Numbered from the stretch's first letter, positions 8,386 to 17,028 are shown. The stretch is DNA of 64,000 nt from Salegentibacter flavus (GCF_900115145.1 NZ_FOVL01000014.1:1-64000), one strand, 5' to 3'. The notes: a model not told the origin generated them from the sequence alone. Numbers and translations: made by a program.

Positions 8386-8418
8386 AAAAAAAGGCGGATT
8401 ATTAATCCACCTTTTTTT
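8386..8418 (-). terminator. Terminator-like hairpin without an identified gene
   Basis: A-rich and T-rich arms flank GGCGGATT / AATCCACC, which pair fully on the minus strand with a G-U. T run on both sides. No upstream gene is seen before tRNA-His, which already has its own terminator. Confidence 0.55.
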
Positions 8419-8629
8419 GCCCCAAATCTACCATGAACTTAACCTACTTATGTTATGGTCTTATGAATATAAGAAGAAAAGATGCCATGCAAAATACTTT
8501 TAGCCCAATAACCTAAATACTTGATAAATGCCTTCTTTGGAAAAACATTTGTAGGAATTTTCTTTTATTTTGGGATAGTCACAACATTTAGGAATGATTC
8601 GGTATAAGATTATCATCAAATTAACGAAA

Positions 8630-8658
8630 TAAAAAAAGCCCCTCGTTTCCGAAGGGCT
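8630..8658 (-). terminator. Terminator of tRNA-His
   Basis: A 9-bp stem (8637-8645 with 8650-8658, one G-U), a GAAA loop and seven T on the minus strand lie immediately 3' of the tRNA. Confidence 0.92.
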
Positions 8659-8667
8659 GAATAAAGG

Positions 8668-8742
8668 GGTGGAAGACCGGTTTCGAACCGGCGACCTCCG
8701 GAACCACAATCCGGCGCTCTAACCAGCTGAGCTACAACCACC
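8668..8742 (-). tRNA. tRNA-His (anticodon GTG)
   Basis: Read on the minus strand: an extra 5' G (G-1, the histidine identity base), acceptor GTGGTTG, a normal D arm (GCTC...GAGC), a CCGGA/TCCGG anticodon stem with loop TTGTGGT, and a GCCGG TTCGAAA CCGGT T arm. The 3' acceptor strand is CTTCCAC followed by C; CCA is not encoded. Acceptor positions 5-68 and 6-67 would be U-U, two adjacent mismatches. All other helices pair. A terminator follows directly. Confidence 0.93.
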
Positions 8743-8817
8743 ATTTTAATTGCGGTTGCAAATGTAATTTATTTCTACTATTTCCCAAAGAAAAAAATCA
8801 TTTTCGGATGGAAAAAA

Positions 8818-9534
8818 TCAAATCAAATCAAAAACCGAATCCACCGCCACGTAACGTTCTGCCGTAAATCCCTCAGCGTGTTCGGTATTGATCAATCTCC
8901 CAAGGTCTCTTGCCCTGTATGTAATACTGTCTAAAAAATTAGAACTGGAAATTGGAGTTTGAGGCTCTTTGGAACTCTGGTCAAAAAACTGGGTCTTATA
9001 TGCCAGTACCGATTCAAGTTTCTTGTCCATATACCCCGTGATATCCACCACGAGATCCGGTTCCAGATTTTTCCACTGTATGTAATGAAATACCTGCTTA
9101 GGCCTCCAAGCCTCCTGGTTCTTCCCGCCATTAATGGTTTCTATTTTGCGCAGTCCACTAAGAAAACACGCATCACTAACCAGTTTAGCCCCTTTCCCGT
9201 GATCAATATGCCTGTCCTCAACGGCATTGCAAAGCACGATCTCCGGTCGGTAATTTCTAAGGATCTTTATGATCTCCAATTGGTGCGCGGTATTGTTCTG
9301 AAAAAAACCATCGCTAAATTCCAGGTTGTGACGCATAACCACGCCCAGAATTTCCGCTGCAACTTTAGCTTCCTCATCCCGGGTTTCGGCGGTACCTCTG
9401 GTTCCAAGTTCACCCCGGGTCAGGTCAAGAATACCCACTTTCTTTCCACGGTCTACCTCTTTGGCGATAGTGCCTGAACAACTTAATTCCACATCGTCGG
9501 GATGCGACCCAACAGCTAATATATCTAACTTCAT
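8818..9534 (-). CDS. bshB1: Bacillithiol biosynthesis deacetylase BshB1
   Basis: 238 aa from the ATG at 9534. An in-frame start 54 bases upstream exists, but family members begin M-K-L-D-I-L-A-V-G-S-H-P-D-D. The zinc-binding H-P-D-D motif (H11, D14) and the later D-R-H-I-D-H-G are the hallmarks of PIG-L/LmbE-type deacetylases, and the overall sequence fits BshB1. It removes the acetyl group from GlcNAc-malate to give GlcN-malate, the second step of bacillithiol synthesis. BshC, which adds cysteine in the next step, is encoded 44 kb away in this window. The neighbour is a sulfur amino-acid enzyme. Confidence 0.93.
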   Translation of the reverse strand: MKLDILAVGSHPDDVELSCSGTIAKEVDRGKKVGILDLTRGELGTRGTAETRDEEAKVAAEILGVVMRHNLEFSDGFFQNNTAHQLEIIKILRNYRPEIVLCNAVEDRHIDHGKGAKLVSDACFLSGLRKIETINGGKNQEAWRPKQVFHYIQWKNLEPDLVVDITGYMDKKLESVLAYKTQFFDQSSKEPQTPISSSNFLDSITYRARDLGRLINTEHAEGFTAERYVAVDSVFDLI

Positions 9535-9617
9535 AATATTTACTTTGTCATTTCCGTGAAGACGGAAATCTAATTTTAAATCAGTCAAAATACCTTCAAA
9601 CTTCCCAGGGTGAACTT

Positions 9618-10772
9618 CTAACCTCTAACTTTCTCTAAAGCCTGTTCCAGGTCTTCCAGAAGGTCTTCCTTCTCCTCTATCCCAACCGAAAACCTCAACA
9701 GGCCATCCCGTATCCCTTGTTTCTCCCTTTCTTCTTCGGAAAGGAGTCCGTGGCTGGTTTTAGCCGGAGAAAGAATGGTTGATTCCACACCGGCAAGGCT
9801 CATCGAGGATTTAATCAGTTTCAATTCCTTCTGAAACAGATCGGCATCAAGACCTTCCCGAAGTTCAAAAGACATCATTCCCCCAAAACCACTCATCTGT
9901 TTTCTGGCAATGTCATGATCGGGGTGAGATTCAAGACCGGGGTAGTATACCTGAGCAACATCGGGATGTTTTTCCAGGGATTTTGCCAATTCCAGGGCAT
10001 TTTCATTCTGAGCTCTTACCCGAATTCCCATGGTTTTCAGGCTGCGTTCCAGGAGCCATACGGTATAATCGCTTAGGCTGCCACCAAAATTTTTAGCCAG
10101 TTGAAAGATGGTATCTATTTTTTCTTCCGAAGAGATCACCGTTCCGGCAAGAATATCGCTATGCCCACCCATATATTTCGTCGCCGAGTGTATCACCACA
10201 TCAATTCCCATATCAATAGGGTTCTGGTTTACCGGCGAGGCAAATGTATTATCTATCATACTCACCAATCCATGATTCTTTGATATTTCGGCAACGGCCT
10301 TGATATCGGTAACAGTAAGTAGCGGATTAGAGGGAGTTTCTATGTAAATTACTTTAGTATTCGGTTTGATTTCCGCTTCAAAAGAAGAAGGCTTAGAATC
10401 TTCCGTAAAAGTGTATTCAATCCCGAATTTATCGAACTCCTCGGTTACCAGGTTACTGGTCCCGCCATATAGGGTATTCTGGAATACCACGTGATCGCCT
10501 TTATGTAAAAAAGCCATCAATGCAGTGCTTACTGCGGCCATTCCGCTGCCAAAGATCAGGGCTGCATCGCCATGTTCCAGGGCGGCCATTTTTTTAGCAA
10601 GGGCCACCTGGTTTGGAGTATTGAAATATCTTGGGTAACGTTTTACCTCTACATCTTCAAAAGCGTAAGAGGTGGCCATATATAAGGGAGAAACTGCCCC
10701 TTTAAATTCTTTGTCTTCCAGTTCGCCGGCGTGAATACAAGTTGTATTTATTCCGTGAGTTCTTTTTGCCAT
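9618..10772 (-). CDS. PLP-dependent trans-sulfuration enzyme (cystathionine gamma-synthase / methionine gamma-lyase type)
   Basis: 384 aa of the Cys/Met metabolism PLP family. Features are I-F-G-S-G-M-A-A, I-E-T-P-S-N-P, D-N-T-F-A-S-P and S-A-T-K-Y-M-G-G-H-S-D with the PLP lysine at K199. The family covers cystathionine synthases and lyases, O-acetylhomoserine sulfhydrylases and methionine gamma-lyases; sequence alone does not settle which. A role in methionine or cysteine metabolism is firm. It lies 83 bases upstream of bshB1 on the same strand, so the two may be co-transcribed, linking cysteine supply to bacillithiol. Confidence 0.9.
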   Translation of the reverse strand: MAKRTHGINTTCIHAGELEDKEFKGAVSPLYMATSYAFEDVEVKRYPRYFNTPNQVALAKKMAALEHGDAALIFGSGMAAVSTALMAFLHKGDHVVFQNTLYGGTSNLVTEEFDKFGIEYTFTEDSKPSSFEAEIKPNTKVIYIETPSNPLLTVTDIKAVAEISKNHGLVSMIDNTFASPVNQNPIDMGIDVVIHSATKYMGGHSDILAGTVISSEEKIDTIFQLAKNFGGSLSDYTVWLLERSLKTMGIRVRAQNENALELAKSLEKHPDVAQVYYPGLESHPDHDIARKQMSGFGGMMSFELREGLDADLFQKELKLIKSSMSLAGVESTILSPAKTSHGLLSEEEREKQGIRDGLLRFSVGIEEKEDLLEDLEQALEKVRG

Positions 10773-10866
10773 ATTATGTCTATGAATTAATTTTTAAAAA
10801 TTTCCCCTAAAATAAACATAAGCCTATAGTTTCCCAGCATTTCCTTTATTTTTCTTCCCTGTTTTA

Positions 10867-10874
10867 TATCTTTA
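10867..10874 (+). promoter_or_regulatory. Possible -7 box (TATCTTTA) of the hut genes
   Basis: TATCTTTA sits 21 bases before the hutI start and differs from TAnnTTTG at the last base. No TTG is found at a good distance upstream. The same octamer precedes three other genes in this window. Confidence 0.35.
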
Positions 10875-10895
10875 TCTGGCAAAACCCAAAAGAAA

Positions 10896-12134
10896 ATGAA
10901 ATTACTGTTTACCAATATAAAGGAACTGTTACAGGTAAGGGAGGCTTCCGTAGAAAAGCTATCCGGAAAAGAGATGAAGGAATTGCCCACGATTAAAAAC
11001 GCCTGGTTGCTAATTGAAGATGGTAATATATCAGACTTCGGAAAAATGGACAATCTTTCTGAAATTAATGCCGATGAGACTATTAATGCCGAAGGAAAGA
11101 TCGTTTTACCCACCTGGTGCGATTCCCATACCCATATCGTCTACGCCGGAAACCGGGAACAGGAATTCGTAGACCGCATCAACGGGCTCAGCTATGAGGA
11201 AATCGCCAATCGTGGCGGTGGTATTCTTAATTCGGCTAAGACCCTGCAGGAGACTCCTGAAGAGGAAGTATACCGGCAATCGGCAGAGCGTCTGGAAGAA
11301 GTAATGAGCCTGGGTACCGGCGCGGTGGAGATCAAATCGGGGTACGGACTTACCAAAGAAGGGGAACTCAAAATGCTTCGGGTAATCAAGAGACTGAAAG
11401 AAAATTACCAGATTCCTATTAAAGCTACCTTCCTTGGCGCTCACGCCCTTCCGAAGGAATATGATGGAAATACTTCGGCATATATCGACAAAGTGATAAA
11501 TGAGATCCTGCCGGAAGTCGCAAGGCAAAAACTGGCAGAATTCATAGATATTTTCTGCGAACAGGGCTATTTTACGGTAGAGGATACCAATCGATTGCTT
11601 TCAGCAGCGAAGGAATACGGGATGAAACCCAAGATCCACGTCAACCAGTTCCACGCCATTGGCGGAATTCAGGCAGGTGTAGAACACGATGCCCTGAGCG
11701 TAGACCATCTGGAGGTAATGCGCCCCGAAGATATTGAAAGCCTGAAGGGTACTGCAACTATGCCGGTAGCCCTTCCCACTTGTTCCCTGTATTTAAGTAT
11801 TCCCTACACCCCCGCACGTGCTATTCTGGATGGCGGATTACCCCTGGCCCTGGCAACCGATTTCAATCCGGGTAGTACTCCCAGCGGAAATATGAACCTG
11901 GTGGTTTCCCTGGCCTGTATCAAGATGAGGATGACTCCTGAAGAGGCCATAAATGCAGCGACCATCAACGGAGCTTACGCGATGGAACTCAGCGAGACCC
12001 ACGGCAGCATCAGCAAAGGAAAAAAGGCGAATTTTATCCTGACTAAAAAAATTCCATCGTATGCTTTCCTGCCTTATGCCTTCGGAACCAATTCTATCGA
12101 ATCTGTATATATTAACGGTGAAAAAGTAAAATAA
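10896..12134 (+). CDS. hutI: Imidazolonepropionase
   Basis: 412 aa, the usual length. The metal-binding D-S-H-T-H (H78, H80), G-A-V-E-I-K-S-G-Y-G-L, F-L-G-A-H-A-L-P and L-A-T-D-F-N-P-G-S identify HutI of the amidohydrolase superfamily. It hydrolyses 4-imidazolone-5-propionate to N-formimidoyl-L-glutamate, the third step of histidine breakdown. Its stop overlaps the hutG start by one base (TAATG). Histidase and urocanase genes are not in the window. Confidence 0.97.
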   Translation: MKLLFTNIKELLQVREASVEKLSGKEMKELPTIKNAWLLIEDGNISDFGKMDNLSEINADETINAEGKIVLPTWCDSHTHIVYAGNREQEFVDRINGLSYEEIANRGGGILNSAKTLQETPEEEVYRQSAERLEEVMSLGTGAVEIKSGYGLTKEGELKMLRVIKRLKENYQIPIKATFLGAHALPKEYDGNTSAYIDKVINEILPEVARQKLAEFIDIFCEQGYFTVEDTNRLLSAAKEYGMKPKIHVNQFHAIGGIQAGVEHDALSVDHLEVMRPEDIESLKGTATMPVALPTCSLYLSIPYTPARAILDGGLPLALATDFNPGSTPSGNMNLVVSLACIKMRMTPEEAINAATINGAYAMELSETHGSISKGKKANFILTKKIPSYAFLPYAFGTNSIESVYINGEKVK

Positions 12135-13144
12135 TGGAAGGCCTGAAGCTCTATAATTTCAAAACAGTGGAAAAGCTGATCTCCCCCCGGAAAGGCGAAA
12201 CCAAATTCGGCGAAAAGATCGCGTTCATCGAGGATATAAATGAACTCAAAGAACATACTGCAAAATTCGTAATCTTCGGAATCCCGGAAGATATCGGGGT
12301 GCGTGCCAATCACGGAAAACCCGGAACCTCAAATGCCTGGGAAGCCTGCCTGAGTTCTCTGTTGAATATTCAGCATAATGAATATACCCATCCTGAATCC
12401 CTTCTTCTACTAGGACATATTGATTGTTCTGAAGAAATGAAGAAAGCGGGGAATATAGATGATGCCGATCCTAATTATTTGCCTAAACTGGGAGACCTAA
12501 CAGAAATTATAGATCAGAAAGTGAGTACGCTGGTGGAATACATTATTTCAGCAGGGAAGATCCCTCTTATCATCGGAGGCGGACACAACAATGCTTACGG
12601 TAATATTAAAGGCAGTTCTAAAGCTATTGGGAAAGCACTTAATGTGCTTAATATAGATGCCCATACCGACCTAAGACGGCTGGAACATCGCCACAGTGGG
12701 AATGGCTTCAGCTTTGCCAGAGAAGAAGGTTTTTTAAACCGGTATACGATCTTTGGCCTGGCACGAAATTATACGCCGCAGTATATTTTTGATGAGATTG
12801 AGGCTTCAGAGCAAACCGAATTCAGATTATTCGAGGAATTATTGGAGTATTCTTCAGAAGATCTCAATACCGCCTTTATGGACAGCCTGGAATTTGTTCG
12901 GGATGAGGAATTCGGACTGGAACTGGACTGCGATGTAATAAAGGATTTTCCTGCCAGTGCACAAACTCCTTCCGGTTTCAAGATAGAACAGGTGAGACAT
13001 TTTATAAGCCTTGCTGCGCGTTTACCTGAATGTAGTTACCTGCATTTATGCGAAGCGGCCCCTACCCCTGCAGGCTCAGCACAGGTTGGAAAAGCACTAT
13101 CGTTTTTTATAACAGATTTTCTAAAAGCAGCCTATGGAAGGTAA
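12134..13144 (+). CDS. hutG: Formimidoylglutamase (arginase family)
   Basis: 336 aa. Arginase-family metal motifs are G-G-G-H (H151), D-A-H-T-D (D175, H177, D179) and an L-D-C-D (D265, D267), which would bind two Mn ions. With the one-base overlap to hutI the assignment as formimidoylglutamase, giving glutamate and formamide, is the natural one. Other ureohydrolase activities are possible but less likely in this context. Confidence 0.9.
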   Translation: MEGLKLYNFKTVEKLISPRKGETKFGEKIAFIEDINELKEHTAKFVIFGIPEDIGVRANHGKPGTSNAWEACLSSLLNIQHNEYTHPESLLLLGHIDCSEEMKKAGNIDDADPNYLPKLGDLTEIIDQKVSTLVEYIISAGKIPLIIGGGHNNAYGNIKGSSKAIGKALNVLNIDAHTDLRRLEHRHSGNGFSFAREEGFLNRYTIFGLARNYTPQYIFDEIEASEQTEFRLFEELLEYSSEDLNTAFMDSLEFVRDEEFGLELDCDVIKDFPASAQTPSGFKIEQVRHFISLAARLPECSYLHLCEAAPTPAGSAQVGKALSFFITDFLKAAYGR

Positions 13145-13493
13145 AAGAACTTATTGAATTACTGCTCTCATTTTAGAGATGATAGGAATCCCGGTCATGG
13201 CAATCGGGACTTTTATCGCTTTAGGTCGCTATGCTTTTAAGGGACAAGGAAGATAAATCAGGAGTTTTAAGCAGATTCGGGAGGAATTAAGTCGGGCCAT
13301 CCGGCCTGGCCCGGAGATCCTGATTGGCGCCGATATTATCGCCACTGTAGTCCAGGATGTGAAAATGGAGCAAATTTTAAAACTCGGACTCATCATCCTG
13401 ATTCGAACCTTTTTGAGTTTTACCCTGGAGGTGGAAATTGAAGGACAATGACCCTGGAAACAAGGAAAATACAGAACCACCGGCAAGAAGTAA
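13141..13493 (+). pseudogene. Decayed DUF1622 membrane protein gene
   Basis: Reading through the lesions gives a recognisable DUF1622 protein: K-E-L-I-E-L-L-L-S-F, then L-E-M-I-G-I-P-V-M-A-I-G, and a C-terminal half with L-I-G-A-D-I-I-A-T-V and L-I-R-T-F-L-S-F-T-L-E-V-E-I-E-G. Lesions are a frameshift in the T run near 13171-13174, an in-frame TAA at 13254-13256 and a TGA at 13449-13451, where an Arg codon is expected before P-W-K. The original start probably overlapped the end of hutG near 13134, with a one-base insertion near 13139. DUF1622 proteins are small inner-membrane proteins of unknown function. Confidence 0.82.
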
Positions 13494-13514
13494 ATCACCC
13501 GAAATCTTCTTTTT

Positions 13515-15134
13515 CTATTCTTCCTTTGAAAGTTTCTGGTAGACTCCGTTTGTCCAGCCAAAGCCGTCCTGAGTTGGGTATTCCCCTCCCCCGCTCTCTT
13601 TACTCAGGTCTTCCACATTGTATTTTTCCAACAATTTATAACTCTTCTGATATACGTTCTGGTTCAGGTTCAACCAACGCTGCCTAATTTCTGAAGCAAG
13701 TTGGTCTTTGCAATAATTCCGGAGCCCTTCAATGCTCATATATTGCAAAGGTGCCCAGCCATTGGGCGCATCCCATTGTTGCCCGGTATTATGCGGGGTG
13801 CTTACTAATCCGCCTGGTCTAAGAAAGACCTGTTCCAGGGCCTCGGCCAGCCTACGGGCCTGATCTTCTTCTGAAATTTCAAGGAATAAAGGATAAACTC
13901 CAGCCAGCGAATAGATTCCCGTGGTATTATCATTTTTAAAATTATAGTCGAAATAAAAACCAGTCTCTTCTTCCCAAAGGTATTTCTGTACAGCGGCCTT
14001 TCGGTTTTTTGCTTTTCTTCGGTAGATTTCCGCCTTTTCAGGAGCTGCTTCCAATTCATAGCCCCGGGCAAGTGTTTGCTCCAGATTATAAAGCAGGCTG
14101 TTAAGATCTACCGGAATAATTTGCGTGGTATGAATGCTGTAAAGATTAAAATCCCCATTCCCATTTATACTAAGCCATCGGCTGGAAAAATCCCAACCTG
14201 ATTCGGCGGCGGCCCTTAGATCCCGATAAACTTCCTCCCGGGTACGATGTGGATTTTGAGCAATGGCCCTTTCAGCGGTTTCCACATCCTCGCGATAACT
14301 TTCGGGCCTTGGGGTGTCTTTATCATCCCAATACCGATTCAATATTTCCCCATCGGGAAGCTTTACTACTCTTTTATAGGCCTGCAATTCTGAATTATCG
14401 CTGCCGTTCATCCAGAAATCATGTTCTTTTTGCAAAGCCGGCAGATATTCTGTATAAACTTCTTCCCCCTGGATTTCGGCGAGCAGCTCGACCATCTTCG
14501 CAAAAAATGGAGGCTGAGAACGGCTTAAATAATAAGTGCGGTTTCCGTTGGGAATAAAACCATAGGTCTCGATGAGCCAGGCAAAGTTATCTACCATATT
14601 CCTGATGGTTTCGGTTTCACCGTCTTCCTGAAGACCAAGCATAGTGAAATAACTATCCCAGTAATAGATCTCACGAAACCTCCCGCCGGGAACTATATAG
14701 GGATTAGGAAGAGGAATTAAAGTACCCGAAACTTGTTTATCTGAAGGTCGCTTAAGCACCTCCCATAATTTCTGTATGTGCAGGTTAATAGAAGAAGAAT
14801 CGGTTTTATAATTCGTGTTCGCTTCGGGGATTTTGAAATTTTGATTCAAAAAAGCCTTCATTTCAGCGTGGGTCTCAGGTTGATCTTCAGAATATTTCTT
14901 CCGAATATCTTCCGGAGCAAGACGCGGTACCGCATCTACAAAAGTTTTGCTGTCTGGAAACAAGGAATCATTCTCCTGGACCTCAAAAAACAATTTCCCG
15001 TAAAGATCTTCCGGCGGCAAAATGCTTAGCTGCTTTTCATCGATCCTTTTTTCTTCAGTCTTTATTGCTGAAGAGCACCCGGTCAATATTAGGAAGGAAC
15101 ACAGAAACAGAAAATTAACTGGAAGCTTTTTCAT
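13515..15134 (-). CDS. treA: Lipoprotein trehalase, GH37
   Basis: 539 aa. The N-terminus is a lipoprotein signal with lipobox L-T-G-C (Cys20), so the enzyme is probably anchored to a membrane outside the cytoplasm. Trehalase signature 1 (P-G-G-R-F-R-E-I-Y-Y-W-D-S-Y-F) and signature 2 (Q-W-D-A-P-N-G-W-A-P) are both present, as is G-G-G-E-Y near the end. It hydrolyses trehalose to two glucose. No trehalose transporter or kinase gene adjoins it. It is convergent with the DUF1622 relic. Confidence 0.93.
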   Translation of the reverse strand: MKKLPVNFLFLCSFLILTGCSSAIKTEEKRIDEKQLSILPPEDLYGKLFFEVQENDSLFPDSKTFVDAVPRLAPEDIRKKYSEDQPETHAEMKAFLNQNFKIPEANTNYKTDSSSINLHIQKLWEVLKRPSDKQVSGTLIPLPNPYIVPGGRFREIYYWDSYFTMLGLQEDGETETIRNMVDNFAWLIETYGFIPNGNRTYYLSRSQPPFFAKMVELLAEIQGEEVYTEYLPALQKEHDFWMNGSDNSELQAYKRVVKLPDGEILNRYWDDKDTPRPESYREDVETAERAIAQNPHRTREEVYRDLRAAAESGWDFSSRWLSINGNGDFNLYSIHTTQIIPVDLNSLLYNLEQTLARGYELEAAPEKAEIYRRKAKNRKAAVQKYLWEEETGFYFDYNFKNDNTTGIYSLAGVYPLFLEISEEDQARRLAEALEQVFLRPGGLVSTPHNTGQQWDAPNGWAPLQYMSIEGLRNYCKDQLASEIRQRWLNLNQNVYQKSYKLLEKYNVEDLSKESGGGEYPTQDGFGWTNGVYQKLSKEE

Positions 15135-15266
15135 AAAATCAATTTTTGCTTAGTCAGGCTCCGGTGAAAGTAAAGAATAATTTATAATTCAGTGTTTTTG
15201 GACTTAAAGGCAATCTTCGGAAACAGCTTATTTTCCTATTTTAGCCAAAAATATCAGCATAGTAAA

Positions 15267-15725
15267 ATGGAAATAATCTCTTACCAGTCACAATACGCCA
15301 AAGATTTTAAAGAGCTAAATATAGCCTGGCTTGAAAAGTATTTTTGGGTAGAACCCCACGACGAAGAAGTACTGGGAAACCCCGAAAAATATATCATTGA
15401 ACCGGGTGGAACAATATTTTTTGTAAAAGAAGCAGATGAAATCATTGGTTGCGTTGCATTGATGAAAATGGACGAGGGCGTATTTGAACTCACTAAGATG
15501 GCAATTACTCCCACATATCAGGGAAAGAAGATCGGGCAGAAGTTAATGGAACATAGCATTAGATTCGCAAAAGAACAAGGCTGGGATTATCTGATTATCT
15601 TTTCAAACAGAAAGCTTGAAAATGCCATTTATATCTATAAAAAATATGGTTTTGAAGAAATTCCTATTGGAGCAAACAACCCCTATACCCGTGGAGATAT
15701 AAAGATGAGACTTAACCTATCCTAA
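15267..15725 (+). CDS. GNAT family N-acetyltransferase
   Basis: 152 aa from ATG 15267; a GTG 75 bases upstream is in frame, but the N-terminus M-E-I-I-S-Y-Q-S-Q-Y matches the start of the fold. The acetyl-CoA loop is Y-Q-G-K-K-I-G-Q-K-L-M (Q/R-x-x-G-x-G/A type), preceded by E-L-T-K-M-A-I-T-P. It transfers an acetyl group from acetyl-CoA to an unknown amine. It is a single gene, divergent from trehalase. Confidence 0.88.
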   Translation: MEIISYQSQYAKDFKELNIAWLEKYFWVEPHDEEVLGNPEKYIIEPGGTIFFVKEADEIIGCVALMKMDEGVFELTKMAITPTYQGKKIGQKLMEHSIRFAKEQGWDYLIIFSNRKLENAIYIYKKYGFEEIPIGANNPYTRGDIKMRLNLS

Positions 15726-15788
15726 AAATTAAAAAAAACTACGTTTTTCTAGTTTATGTTAATTAGTTTTATTGCAAAATAACGAAAC

Positions 15789-16598
15789 ATGAAATATTTA
15801 TTCACTTTAATGGCAGTTGGAATACTTTTTACAGGCTGTAAGAATGAAGGAAATGACAGTCAGACCGAAGATTCGATGAGCGAAAACCCTTATGGGGGAG
15901 AAACAAACTATCTGGAAGCAGATACGGTAGATATAGACATCCAACCCATCACCCACGCTACAGCGGTTATTAATTGGGGCGATGCCACTTTCTACATTGA
16001 TCCTGTAGGCGGTATCGAAGCTTTTGAAGGAAAAGAAAAACCAGATTTTATCCTCATTACCGATATTCACGGGGATCATATGAACGCTGAAACCATAATG
16101 GCTATGGATACTGAGGGCACACCTATTATTGTTCCGCAAGCGGTAAAAGATGAATTGCCTGAAGAAATGAACGATATTTTAAGAACTTTACAAAACGGTG
16201 GTACCACTCGTGTACTTGACTTCTATATTGAAGCCATACCCATGTATAACCTTCCCGAAGATCCTGAAAGCTACCACCCTAAAGGGCGGGGTAACGGCTA
16301 TGTAGTTGAGAGAAACCGTCAAAGACTTTATATCGCCGGAGATACAGAAGATATTCCTGAAATGAGGGAATTAGAAGACATTGAGATCGCTTTAATCCCA
16401 ATGAATCTTCCTTACACGATGACGGTAGAAGATGCTGCAGATGGAGTTTTGGCTTTTGCTCCTGAAAAAGTAATTCCTTACCATTTTAGAGGCGAGGACG
16501 GATATTCCGATGTGGAAAAATTTAAAGAACTGGTAAACGAAGGCAATAAAGATATTGAAGTAGAAATCCTGGAATGGTATCCGGACAGAGAGGAATAA
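15789..16598 (+). CDS. Lipoprotein with metallo-beta-lactamase fold (UlaG-like)
   Basis: 269 aa. Lipobox F-T-G-C (Cys17) follows a short signal, so it is an exported lipoprotein. The metal motif is I-T-D-I-H-G-D-H (D92, H94, D96, H97): the first histidine of the usual H-x-H-x-D-H is aspartate. A-G-D-T-E-D and P-Y-H-F-R-G supply later ligands. The overall layout resembles the UlaG/YycJ-like L-ascorbate lactonase group, but the substrate is unknown. It is a single gene with its own terminator. Confidence 0.85.
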   Translation: MKYLFTLMAVGILFTGCKNEGNDSQTEDSMSENPYGGETNYLEADTVDIDIQPITHATAVINWGDATFYIDPVGGIEAFEGKEKPDFILITDIHGDHMNAETIMAMDTEGTPIIVPQAVKDELPEEMNDILRTLQNGGTTRVLDFYIEAIPMYNLPEDPESYHPKGRGNGYVVERNRQRLYIAGDTEDIPEMRELEDIEIALIPMNLPYTMTVEDAADGVLAFAPEKVIPYHFRGEDGYSDVEKFKELVNEGNKDIEVEILEWYPDREE

Positions 16599-16618
16599 AA
16601 ATAAGATTGTAAATAATA

Positions 16619-16645
16619 AAACCCGGTGATGAGCCGGGTTTTTTG
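16619..16645 (+). terminator. Rho-independent terminator
   Basis: AACCCGG (16620-16626) and CCGGGTT (16634-16640) with a T run on the plus strand follow the MBL lipoprotein gene. Confidence 0.88.
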
Positions 16646-16668
16646 TTCTTTACATTTTTTGATCGATC

Positions 16669-17001
16669 TTAAGCCTGGAGCCTGATGGGCAATTTGTACT
16701 CTCTTATAGACTTATCTAATTGTGTATTAACCTTTTTGTAATTCAGGCGTTTCTTTATCACGCTTTTTATATAAGGGTCGTTACACTCCACCGATAATAC
16801 CACGATCTCATTGTCTTGGTTGAAAGTAATAGTCAGGTTAACTATTTTCTCTTCCTCCTCGAGTTCTATAGGCAGATCTTCAAGAAGTTTTTCCACTTCA
16901 TATTTAAAAGAAGAAGATGGGTCGATGGGCAGTTCGGCTGCCTTCACTGCTGTACCAAAACCAATGGCCAGCACCAATAGAAATAACTGTAAATTTTTCA
17001 T
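16669..17001 (-). CDS. Small secreted protein, function unknown
   Basis: 110 aa from the ATG at 17001 (an upstream in-frame ATG at 17028 would add nine residues before the signal). The signal peptide M-K-N-L-Q-L-F-L-L-V-L-A-I-G-F-G-T-A-V-K probably cleaves at V-K-A-A. The mature part alternates strands and helices (I-V-N-L-T-I-T-F-N-Q-D-N-E-I-V-V-L-S-V) and resembles the beta-alpha-beta pattern of small TonB-C-like periplasmic domains, but I would not assign it. Single gene. Confidence 0.7.
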   Translation of the reverse strand: MKNLQLFLLVLAIGFGTAVKAAELPIDPSSSFKYEVEKLLEDLPIELEEEEKIVNLTITFNQDNEIVVLSVECNDPYIKSVIKKRLNYKKVNTQLDKSIREYKLPIRLQA

Positions 17002-17028
17002 AATAATATCATTTAAAAGGTTATACAT

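Larger units (their letters stand above)
7821..8629. other. Gene-free stretch with several inverted repeats
   Basis: No open frame here looks like a protein. The stretch holds a GC-rich hairpin (7861-7893), a long imperfect inverted repeat (7913-7998), a minus-strand terminator-like hairpin (8386-8418) and two copies of a 13-mer (8350-8362 and 8580-8592). It lies downstream of tRNA-His, where integrating elements often sit, but I find no integrase remnant and no copy of the tRNA 3' end. Confidence 0.55.

Noticed and set aside
7821-8667. Integrated element at the tRNA-His 3' end
   Set aside because: No integrase, no second copy of the tRNA 3' end, and no shift in gene content.
8500-8709. Minus-strand open frame of 69 codons
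   Set aside because: It runs through the tRNA-His gene and its terminator, so it is chance.
13448-13687. Plus-strand open frame across the end of the trehalase gene
   Set aside because: Antisense to trehalase codons and in a different frame from the DUF1622 relic.
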